DNA of 64,000 nucleotides from Phoenix dactylifera. Taxonomy: Eukaryota > Streptophyta > Magnoliopsida > Arecales > Arecaceae. Numbering within the stretch: position 1 is the stretch's first letter; each line of letters begins with the position of its first letter. Location of the stretch: NCBI RefSeq assembly GCF_009389715.1, contig NC_052399.1:21855646-21919645 (forward strand). The letters run 5' to 3'. Under the pieces are notes generated by a model that saw only the letters and a list, made by a program, of their open reading frames with translations, did not search any database and had not been told where the DNA came from. The translations under genes and the position numbers were made by a program. Shown piece after piece: positions 35,001-47,000 of this stretch.

Positions 35001-38000
35001 ACTCAAGATAGGACTGCTACAAACTAAAATGCTTACATTGTCTACTTCTAAGCACATGTGCCTAATTTAAAAAGTCATATGACAACCTAATCACTCACTT
35101 ATAGTTTCTTGATTTCCTCACTTTTCTTCAATTATTTGGATTTTTACTAGAACTGGACATATTACCTCCATGTTGACAACTGATAATGTCGCTGATACAT
35201 AGAATTATTTGACCAGATTATCTTATGTGTCGACCTTTAATTTGAACTTTTCCTCATGCTACTACTAACTATTCTTTATCTTTTTATCGTTTCCACCAGG
35301 TGCTTCTTCTATGGTGATATTTCTTCAAAAAGAGATCCAAATGCTTATTTAAAATGCATTTTCAGTTTATATGATTACTTCATAAAGGAGCATTATGACC
35401 CTAACGAGATCGGTAGTCCTGGAAAATCAATGTTACCTCTAATTATTAACACTCCTGGATGGGTGAAAGGTAGGGTTCTGAAAATTTTTCCTTGCTTTAA
35501 TACTAAAATTCTGTTCTTTAAGAAATGTAGAGGCTTAAGTAACGTGCTTGAACTTAGGATATGGTTTTTTTCTTCCTCTTCTTCTCTATGGCCCAGTGTT
35601 TGTAACTTACCAACCCCATGATGTCTTTGTAATTTTTTGGTCTTGATTTCTTTTTTTCTTTGTTTGCAGGTACTGGTTTTGATCTTTTAGTGGAAATGTT
35701 AAGATATATCTCTCCCACTCAAGTGGTTCAGATACGCATCTCAGTAGAGAGCAAGAATCTTCCAACTGGCACATTTTGGTTGGATGGTGAACAAAAGGGA
35801 CCTGTTGATTTGATTGACATCTTTTCAGCACGTCAGGATTCTTTAAATAGATCGTGAGTAGTTAATCTTATATTTATTTTTGTAAAAAATAGAACATACA
35901 GAGGGGCAGAATGTATAAATTAGTCAGAAATTCTTTTCTGGGTACTTTTTAAGCTAGACTCTGCAGTGGGAATATCTTGAACTGACAATAGACAAACATA
36001 ATTAGTTAATAAGTCTCGAAATGATTATCCTGTGCACATGATAATCTTTGATGTTTGATATATCTTTCCCACTCAAGTGGTTCAGATACGCATCTCAGTA
36101 GAGTATAAGAATCTTCCAACTGGCACATGTGGTTGGATGGTTAACAAAAAAAGACCTGTTGATTTGATTGACAACTGTTCAGCATGTCTGGATTCGTTAA
36201 ATAGATTATGAGTATTTAATCTTAGATTTCTTTTTGTAAAAAAGAGAACATTCTTAGGGTATGGAATATATAAATTAGTCAGAAATGCTTTTTTGGGTAC
36301 TCTTTGAGCTAGACTCTGCAGCGGGAATATCTTGTATTGACAATAAATAAACACACTAGTTAATAATTTTCGATATGATTATCCTGTGCACATGATAATA
36401 TTTGGCATTTATTCTTTCTTTCTTGCCATTGTTATTACTTGCACGACATTTTCCACAACATTTGCATTCTTTTCTATAAATGGTATGTCTTTTTTTTTTT
36501 TGAAAAAAAGACTTTGAGGAAGATAAATATTTATCCTTCATGACATTTGCTGAAATTTTTTGAGTTGGAACTTTACAGATTTCTTTGCTTATAAAGGCAT
36601 CAGAAACCATTCCATGATTCTGAAGGACAATAATTTGATGTAGGAAAATATCATCTTTGATTCACAAATTAGCTAAAATTTATTTACAGCAATTTTCAAG
36701 GCTTGAAGTAAATTGAATTGATTCTACACTCAAAAGGCTGCTAAATTTCAAAAAGCAGCAATTACATTGCTGTTCTTAAGGGGTCCAAGGCATCCGATGA
36801 CCTTCAAATAAGATTGTATCACTGCCTTATCCTGGAAGATGTGTTTTATTTATCAGGTATATTTTGATACAAGCAATTATGTACATATGCCCATTTACCT
36901 GTCATAATTAGTAGCCCAATCAGCTAACCCTGTTTCTTTTTTATGTGTATGGTTCTGCTTCATTGCCTCATTTGTTTCTAAATCCTCTTGGTCTGTAAAA
37001 GAAAATTAATTCAAATGTTGAATATCAAACTTATGAATTTGAAAGAATAATAAAAAAAAACTGTTATGAGGTCAATGTTAAGGAGCTGGCCTCAAATATG
37101 AGTAGAAAAATCACCTTGATGCTAAACCAGATCAAGCCTGGGTCTTCTTAGCCTCTCATTGAGTTTGTAGTTTAATTATATGAAGGAAAGATGCCAGGTA
37201 AGTAGTCGTAGCATCTTACCAACATGCAACAAAGAAAAAAATTCACAAACTTCTATTACATTCTATATATGATGGTTACAAGCTGGATAATGCTCTCCTG
37301 TTTATAGACCTCAATCTTATCCTATTTCTAGACTCAATTTTAGAAAATTCTTACTGATGCTCCCGAAGAAGATACAAACTTTCCTATTAAGAAAACTGTT
37401 GTAGGAACTGAAAAGGGGAAAGAAATAAAACTACTTAGTACTTTGTAGGCTCTGATCTTTCTTCTTTCCTCCACATTTGTCTACTTCCTTCTTTCCATCC
37501 TGTGTAATTATCGCCCATCTTCCATCTTTTCCTGGTCCACAGCAAAACCTTAATGAGTTAATGACATTGCCATGGCCAGACTTCTGGGACTCCCATAGTG
37601 ACCACCCTGGCTTTCATGGTTCACAAATAGAAGATCCTTACTGGCGATGTTCAGCCATATGAAATGATTTTTTTTGCCTTTCATGTGGACTTATTTAAGG
37701 GATCTACATAAGGCCAACCTCTTGTTTCTCTCTGATTTTTTGACTGGTTTAAAAATAGCCTCCTTTTTGGGTTTCGGTTCTTGAGGGGGCTTGTAGCTGA
37801 CTTACTGTCATCGTTTTTCTTTTGACCATAAATTATATGGTCCCTCTCCTTGGGCTTCTTTCTTTATTATGGGATGCACCTTGCTTTTCCTTCACCTGTC
37901 TGCACTACTGAAACTCGACAGAATGATACTAATGACTGAACTTTGGAATGGTGTACATATGAGTTGCCATTCAGTTTCCCCCTTGTCTCTTTTACTTTTC

Positions 38001-41000
38001 AGATTCCTTCAATCAGGAGCACTATGTATCACCAGTAACCGATAAAGAACTCTGGGTAAAAAATTCTATTCTTAGAATCACTTCCATGCTTCTTTAGATT
38101 GATCTCAGCAATCTCTCATCTAGCCCACTGATATCAGGAGATTTGGTCATGATTAAAACATTGATAAATGATCCTACAGTAAGTATGCTTTCATTTGATG
38201 GCATCCACTTGATGTTCTCTCTAGTTGGTTGGCCAAGGTGTTTGTATCTTGATTTTGGAGCGCATTTCCCTTATACACATCCATGTATGGAATCTTCACA
38301 CTTCGATGCATCTCATCTGGCCTACGAAGTTCCCTCTTATCACTGATAATGGTGAACTAGGATGCTGAATATATTGTTCCAAAATGAGAAGCTCGAGCAG
38401 AAATAATCCAGAGCTGAGAAATGGGTACTAGGAAAGGAAGTCCATCCTAGGCTAAAGCATAGTTTATAATGAATTTGCAGGAGCAGCTATGACACTCAAC
38501 AACCTTGAGGGATCTCTCAGGATAAAGTATTAAAATGATTTCTCAACTCCAAGCAGAACAGGAGTTTTGTTGTAGAGAAGTTAGGATGCATATTTTATAT
38601 AGTTAGGTCCCTTGGATGACTCCTTGATGAGAAAAAAGTGAATCCATGTACCTTGCCAACTTGTTGAGACATCTTATGCCTTTGCTTTTGGAAGTGACGT
38701 AATATATGCCTTGCAATAGATGGTATGAAGGCTCCCATAGCTCTCCTAATATTTTTACTTCTCCATTATTGATTCCTACTTCTCACCATCCAAAATATCC
38801 TTAAAAACATTACAAGTGCTAAAGTGGAATGCTTGTTGATTGAGTGTTAGCTTCTCCTAGGTGCGGTATTTTTCATCTGGATATACGTTAATACTTCATA
38901 TATCCAGTGTGGCATGTGTGCATGGCTAAGCAAGCCAACCACAGGGAGATTGCCAATAACTATCCAAATTCCAACATTTGTCCTGAACACCAATTTAGGT
39001 TGTGTGTTCTTGTTGCCAGCTTCCTTACATCATCAAACAGAGCTAGGATCTAAAAACTTCATGGTGTTGCAGCATGCTTTTACGTAAAGAAAGGTAAGGA
39101 GTCACATTTTTATAATGTTATACGTGTTTGAGGATGCTGGTTCATCACATGATTAAGTGCTCTATTTCTTTCGTATATTCTAACTTTCACAATTCTCAGA
39201 GTATGTGAATAGATGCAAATCTGGTTTTACTTGCACTTCGTAACACTAATCCATCTAGCTCTGTCTGCAGGGTGTTGATTCAAAAAGATGCAAAAGTTAT
39301 GCGAGATCGTCATCTTTTTGACTACTTTAGGCAATGTTTTCCAAGTGACCTGAATATTGTAACTAACAAGGAACTTGCTCATGCCTTGGCTTCCCTCCCT
39401 CCTTATGAAGTTCCTTTATCAAGGCTAAAAGTTATGCATCTCCACTGTCAGGTTAGCTGATAGATTGAATGATTTGCCATTGTTCAGTCTTGGAAAATGA
39501 AAATTTGGATATATTATGATTTTGCCCTCTGTTCCAGTGTAGTTCTTATCATGCCTGATTGTTTACTCACTCATATGCACCATTTAATGGGTGGATCATG
39601 CATTAGAGACCATATCCATTTGGAGATTTTAACTAAGAGGGATGCTAGACCTACACATGCGTGCAGGTTTCTTGGGCTTACATGCACTGTAGGTCCAACA
39701 TCTATCCCTTGAACAAATCAGACAAATGTTTATCAATCAGAATGGTATCCAACCCAGTTAAATCCATTTTAATCCATCTGCCCACGTCCATCTCCTCTCT
39801 CTGTTCTTCCTCCTCTCGCTATTGTAGGGCATCAAGATTGTAAATGACTGGTGGATGTGACAAGGTCAGCTGCCGCATTCCATGTTAAGATAGTGTTAGA
39901 GATCCTCTCCTCTCCTGTCATTTGGGTGTCAAAAATATCCCACTGCATTGTTTCAATTGGGCACAGCTGATTTCACAGATTGTAGTTATCTTATATAGTG
40001 AGCTTCAGGCTGTCTTCTAACCCAAAAAAGACATAACAAAAAAGGTGTTGGAGATGATGCGGCCAGGGTGGTGCCATGGAGGAGGGGATGGCAGGTTTTC
40101 ATGGCCTTGTGTGAGGAGTTGAGCAGCGGAGTTGGAAGGGGTAGAGGAGGAGGTCGTTATGGTGTTAAGCTGCAGCAAAGTTGACCAATAGGGGGAGGAA
40201 GGCAGAGGAGGTGGCTGATGGAAGGAGGGTGGGGGGGCTGTCTTTTCCAGGGGGAGAGGAGTTGGCCCAGTGATAGAAGGGCAGACATGAGACCAAGTGG
40301 ATACCCATTCCACTGCCCTTTTAAGGTTTCAAATCATTGACCAACACCACTTGCAAACGAAGAAGCAAAGGTGATCGTTGGTGGGAGGAAAAGAGGGGGA
40401 GATGAAAGGTTAGATATTTTAATCAGCAGGAAACCTTCCCAGGCAGCCACTAGTCATCGGATTGTTGACCTGGTCAAGGGGGCTGGCATGAGAACCAACC
40501 ACATGTGTAGGTCCAAGAAACCTACGCATGCCTGCAGATCTACCATCCATCTTGAGCTAATGACACAATTATAGCCATTTGAATAATGAACTAATGGTCA
40601 TTGAATCACACTGTTGTGACTACATAGGAAAGAACTAGTAACCACTGCAGTATCATAACACTGGACGGTTAAGAACTACAGTATGCTATCTCACTAGTGG
40701 TATGAGTTGCAACAGAACCATACTGACCATAACATTTTGCAGTAGATGCAAAGAATTGTATGCCATTCTGCTTCGGAATGTTACTTTTTATGCTTATGGA
40801 CTTTTCTTACCCTAGACCATAATGTTTAAAAACTGCCATTATGTTAGATATTAAGAAATAGCGGGATTTGCATGAGCAATATAATATTCACCTTTTTGTA
40901 TCATTCATAATGGCCCACTTGCCCTAAAAGTACTATTATCAGTAATTTCCTGTTATCTTAATCATAAACATTAAGTTACCATTTTCAAGTTGTATTTCTT

Positions 41001-44000
41001 ATCCTTATGAGCTTATAATTGTTTATTTTAGGTTCCTAGTAACGAAGTTTTTCACAGTCTAAATGCCACAATAGTTGGCTTGGCAGTTAGTTCTGATGGG
41101 CCTGCAAAATCTCAATACTGCATACCCTGGTGTGTCGGACTTGGTAATAAACTAACTTTTATTTCCATTCATTATTCCTGGAACTGCTCAAGCAAGCTGT
41201 GTATGTTTTCTAAAAATAAATATCCATGATATTCTAATGATGCCCCCAATAAGTTTAAACTGATTTGTTAGTTACATTCTTCTATTGATTTAATCTTTTT
41301 TTAGAATTCCATGTTTATTTGTAAAATGTTCATTCATGATTCATAATTAGAAGTTTCATGGGACAGTAGTGCAGGTTCAATAAAAGTGATCCAAGCTAAT
41401 TTCAACACAGGTAAATATCACATCACCGAAACAAAAAGGACACAGAAAAATGACATGCTTATACCTTATACAGATTTTTTACTTCTTGTAGTATTCATAT
41501 TCCTCATACACCTGATTTTAGTAGTAGGTTATATCTTTGTAGCAATCCAGAATATATATAGTACTAGGACCCCTTTTTAAAGAATTCTTTCCCCCCTTTC
41601 AATCATGTAAAATTTGTGTATCAGCTTAGACTAGAAGTCCTTTTCCCGTATCTGGGAATAAACCTTAAGAAACAAGATGCCACAAATCTTAATTATTAGC
41701 ATATCAGAACTATGTAAAAATATAATCCAGCAGTAGAATTTAGCCCTTTTTAATGGACTCTCGTCTTTTCCATCCTGCTTTGATTTTTTACCCCCTGCTT
41801 GATCATGTGTGGGAAGATTGCTTGTCAGTTTTAGGAACACAAAAATGTTTTTCTTATCAGGGTGATATGACATATAAAGAAAACAAATTAAGCTCAAGAT
41901 CTAACATGCCACAAAATTGTTAAAACATTGGCTAAGGAGAATACAACCATTCTCTGTACACTAAAGCAAGCTACCGGACATCATTTCAGTTCTTTTGCAA
42001 ACATTTTATAAATTCTTCATGCTCCCTTTTAACACTCCGTAGTTTCTATGACCTATTTAAGATCTATTGACATAGATGAGGAATCTTCTACTTTCAATAC
42101 CACTCCTCTGTAGTCTGTACACTTGTTTTTTTCACTTTCCGATGATGCAAGCCTCCTCCATAGTACGTGATGGATATGAAATTGAAGTGATTGAAGAGAC
42201 TTTTCCAAAAGAGATACCAGAAATGCACGAAGTGGTCATTTGCAAATCCTTCCTCGTGATATAAAGATATTGGCAGAAGACCCTTATGTCTTGAAACCCA
42301 TCTTTTGGGAATCCGTACCATGTCTAACAAACATATCCCTTTACTATGTCAAAGAAGTAGAATATTTAACGATTAAATCATGGGACAACTTGTTATGAAA
42401 AGCAGAAAAAGAAAGCTATTACCTCATGTTGAAAAACTGAAGCTGGAGTCTTGAATTGTCACTCCATTAACTCGTGGTTGTTAGGATGTAGTTTGAGTGG
42501 GAGCAGAAGGATCAGCAGTGAGATGTCACAGTGCCTAATTAGGCTCGACATTTTTTTATGAAATAATTAGGCTCAACAGCACTCTATCACATGAATAATT
42601 GTCATCATCCCTTTTCAAAATTAGTTGTATTATGTGAAATATTCTGCAAAAAATTAAAAAAGTGAATGGTATGAATGATAAAAATATGACTAAAAGGTCT
42701 TATATGATTAAGAAAAGTTATCCTCATATGGAACATTGTCACTAATCATTAAACATTTGCAAACCATCCAAATAGGAATTGTCATAATATATTTATAGTT
42801 ACAACATCTAATTTCATGTGATCTAATTGCTTCTCAGATTATATTTGTAGTTTCTTGGGACATCAGATTCTATTTTTCTTTCCATATGAAGATTATTCTT
42901 GCCATATCTGATACTGAGTGCTTCTGTACCGATACTGTTCAATCTTCTTCAAAATGTAGAAAAGAATGCATCTTCATGTATTCCTGTCCAGCACATGCTC
43001 TTCTTTCTGGCTTTTATATAATGACATCCTACATAGAGGTATAATGATGAATTTGATGACAATTTGTAATGATGAACTTCTTACTAGCTCTTATAGGAGC
43101 TCTTTTCTGGAGATATTGATCATTGAACTGTTTGGTATGTACATGCATTAATTATTTATCTGTAAGCAGGCCTAGTTTTAGGTCATCTCTTTTTTTCAGC
43201 TATAAATTATAGAAACATGGAAACATATTTACTTTGCAGTACTTTAATTTTGTTTGCCGTATCAACTGAAAACTATATTAATCAGGCATTGTGAGAGGGA
43301 TCGACAGATCAAAAGGTCTAGTATATGTGATTACACCTGTTCCTTATTCAAGTCTACGAAAGGTTGATCTTCTTCTACAGGGCTATATTGAAATCCCAAC
43401 TGGTTTGCTGCAGGTAATCCCGCTGAAGTAAGATTTCTGCTAAATTCATATTGATCTTCATGTTTTTTGCCCAAGAGGTGCATGTTTGAGTTGACTTTTC
43501 TTTTATAGAAGCCTTTTTCTGCAGTAACATCTACATTTATGCATGCTTCGATAATATATCTTTTGTCTCTCTTTTTTTCTTTGTGAAAAGTATTTCTGTG
43601 AAAGTAAGCTTTTGACTTTTCTTGCCGTGCATGCAGAATTAAATACCTTTTTTGGGTTCAATAGGGTCAAGGATCCTCTTCTTTTCATAAAATTAAATAG
43701 CAAATTCTTTACACTAAGATGTTTCATGTTTTACCTTTCCTCTAATATATGAGTACTTTTTCAATTCCCAACAAAATCTATTGCAGACAAAGGATATCTG
43801 ATGCTGCTGTAAATATATCTCCCACACCTAGTAAATTCTTCATTCCATATATTGCTTCAGAAATTCTGCATAACATAACCATCGAGCCTTACCTCAACTA
43901 ATTTCAATCAGCTTCATGATAAAATTTTTCATGTCATATCATAAATTACTTATCAATAACCATTTGATATATCTACTATATCAATAAGTGCATTCTTTGA

Positions 44001-47000
44001 TCATTGTATTGTTGTCATTAATGTATGGCATGCTCGATCATGCATTTAGGAGCTCATGTTTATATAATAAAAATGAAATAGAATGGAGCATCTCAGCAAT
44101 CATTTGTGATCAGTTGCAGTATTTACATTTGTACATTGTAGTGTACTAGCTACAATGCACGTGCTTGTGGACATGACTTCTAAATCTTTTTAGATTTGAG
44201 ATAATGTAATTAAAATCTAAACTTGAAAAATATCTAAAAATAATTAACTCGTGATTAATTTTTCTAATGCATCAAATCTCACCTGTCTCTTGGTTCAGAA
44301 GTATTCTTCCTCCTTCCTTAAAAGCTCTTAGAGTCCAGATATTTTAGAAATTTCTGAATTCTTTCTTTCGTGCTAAATTGAATTTTCTATCCCCTATTAA
44401 TTAGGCATATCAATACTCCACTTTTTCTTATTCTCAAAGTCCAGCAATTTCAGAATTTCTTCTTCCACAAAAGTCATGCATGTTTTGTTAAGGCTTCTAA
44501 GAGAGAAATTAGATTAGAGTTGGTATAGGAATATTGTAAATTTTTAATGCAATGATTCGATTAGGGTTTTTCGGAGTTAAAAATTGGGAAACTAAGATGC
44601 TTTTTTTATAGTTTAGGGTTTAAGGAATTAGAGTTTCTATAGGAATATTGTAAATTTTTAATGCAATGATTTGATTAGGGTTTTTCGGTGTTAAAACTTG
44701 GGAAACTAGGATGCTTTTATTATGGCTTAAGGTTTAAGGACTTAAGGATAGTAGATAGACCCCTACAAAGTTGATGGAGCATGAGACAGAGGATGAAGAA
44801 GTCTGGGAGTGGTTCTATGAGCCCCATTTAAGGTTAACACCATGGCTAATAGCACACGTCTGGATGCCCTCTCCCATTCGTTGGTCAATAAGTCTTGTCT
44901 AGGATGCATTATCGAGTAATGATGTTTATGGTAGTTGGTAGTGGCTTGGAGGGAAGCATTTTAGGTTGTCAGGGGTTGCAACTGCAATTCTTCAACAATG
45001 AATGAGGGGATGTGGATAAGATCCAGTGCCCACTGTGTATCACACCAAACTCCTGATCGCACTCTGGAGTGTGATTCACATGAGCATTGGATCTTAGTCC
45101 TGGTTCTCTATCTACCATTTGCCATGTATTGCGATTGCATTACTTGGTGACGTAAACAGTTCCAACTTGGTGAGTTGTTTGTCAATGATGAGGATGGCAG
45201 GGACTCCATGGTGAGGGATGAAATTGAATGGTGTATTAAGAACCTTTAACTTGAGAAACCAGCTAATAGGAGACTGACACTAATAAAGGAGAGTTTTGCT
45301 TTCCAATGTCTCTTCTGCACTAAAAGTGGAAAGCCATACCTATCCCAATTCAAGGAGAGGAAGTGCGCCAGGAAAGTTCAATCAAGTCAAGCCCAAATCA
45401 GGTTGTGCCAGAGCAGATTAGGTCCAGGTTTAGGTCTGATTGGGTCTAGCCCACAGCTGATCCATCCCAAAATTAGATTGAATTCAAATTGTATCCTTAA
45501 AAGAATGGCCAGTTGTAATTTGCAGCACCAAGCTTCCCATTGATAGGGCATGAGTTTTATTTCAAAAAATATTCAACTAAAAGTTCAGAAAAGCTTTATT
45601 GAGAAACATCAATTTTTTAATAAATTATTCAAAATTGAACATTTGACCGATTTCTCTTCCTAATTTTCTGTGCTACTTCTTTTGATAGACCATTGAAGAA
45701 AAACATTTTCTTGACAGTGACACTATTTCAAAATTTCGTGGAAAATAGGAGAGAAATTAATGGAACTTCTTGGAGTTTAAGAGGGAATTTATTGACTGGA
45801 AAAAGGTCAATGATAAAGGTGTGTCTCTGCTTGATGGGTTTGTCAGTATTAGAAGATACTTTGATTAAGTATGTTGCATGAATCATCTTTTTCCTATTTT
45901 TCTTGTATAATAGACGCCAAGATAAATTGAGCATGGTAAGTAATTATCACGTCATTTTATAGACACTTAGAAAGTTGTGTTTAACTGGAAGTCAGCCTAT
46001 CCTTATGTATGTGTGAGAGAAAGATAGGTCTTACCAAGGAATGCCGTACCGGCCGGTACGGGCCGGTACGTACCGGTCCGGTCCCTGACCGGTACCGGAC
46101 ACAGATGAAAACCGGTATTTCCGGTTTTCTTCTGTGAACCGGCCGCTACGGAGACCGTACCGGCCGGTACCGCTTGGTACCGGCCTCGTACCGGTGCGAA
46201 CCGGCCGGTTCGCACCGGTACGGTGTTTTTTTTGGGGGGGGGGGGAACCACAGCGCCTCGCTGTGGTTTTTTTTTTTTTTTGATGGGAAAGAAAGTGGTC
46301 CGGACCGGTACGGTACCGGTCCGGCCGGCCACCGGTACGCCGATCCGGACCGGTACGGCGGACCTTGGGTCTTACCATGGTGGCAGTGAGAGGGAAATAG
46401 GAGGAAGAGTTGAAGGGGGCTGGATTGTTTAGCAATTATTAAGAGTGACTGGATCAGTCAGACATGAGATTCCTTTCATGAAATGAGACCACCTTCCTTC
46501 TCTTGAAAAAACGTGTTAGAAATCTTCATTATGCTTGTTTGAAATTTTAATTTGTTTATGTTTTTTTTAATGTAAAAGGCAGCCTCAAGGTCTGCCGCAC
46601 CGTCCGGTACGAGGCGTACCATACTGTATTGAGAGAAAACCGGTACAAGACATACTTTCAAATCGGTACAAGACACACTTTCATATCAGTACAAGCCCTA
46701 TACTATCCATACTGAGGCATACCGAGGTGCATACCGTTCCGTACCGACGCGTATCGAGATGAAAATTGAGAAAAATAGTTAGAGAGCTATTTCGGTATAG
46801 AGGTGTACTGTACCGAACCGATAAAGTACTGACATGGTATCTAGTACTAAGATTGCGGAGCTTGGGCAGCCTTAAACTTGCATCCTAGCTATATGTGGTC
46901 TATATTCTTTTCTACATTCCTAGTGCTTTACAGAATACCACTACACCTACACCTAGTGCCTAATGCATCTAATAAAGTTGTGCATAACTCCATGTGTCAT

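Noticed and set aside
46003..46435. Overlapping frames rich in Arg, Thr, Gly and Val
   Set aside because: They arise from the GTACCG tandem units of MULE-type MITE B.
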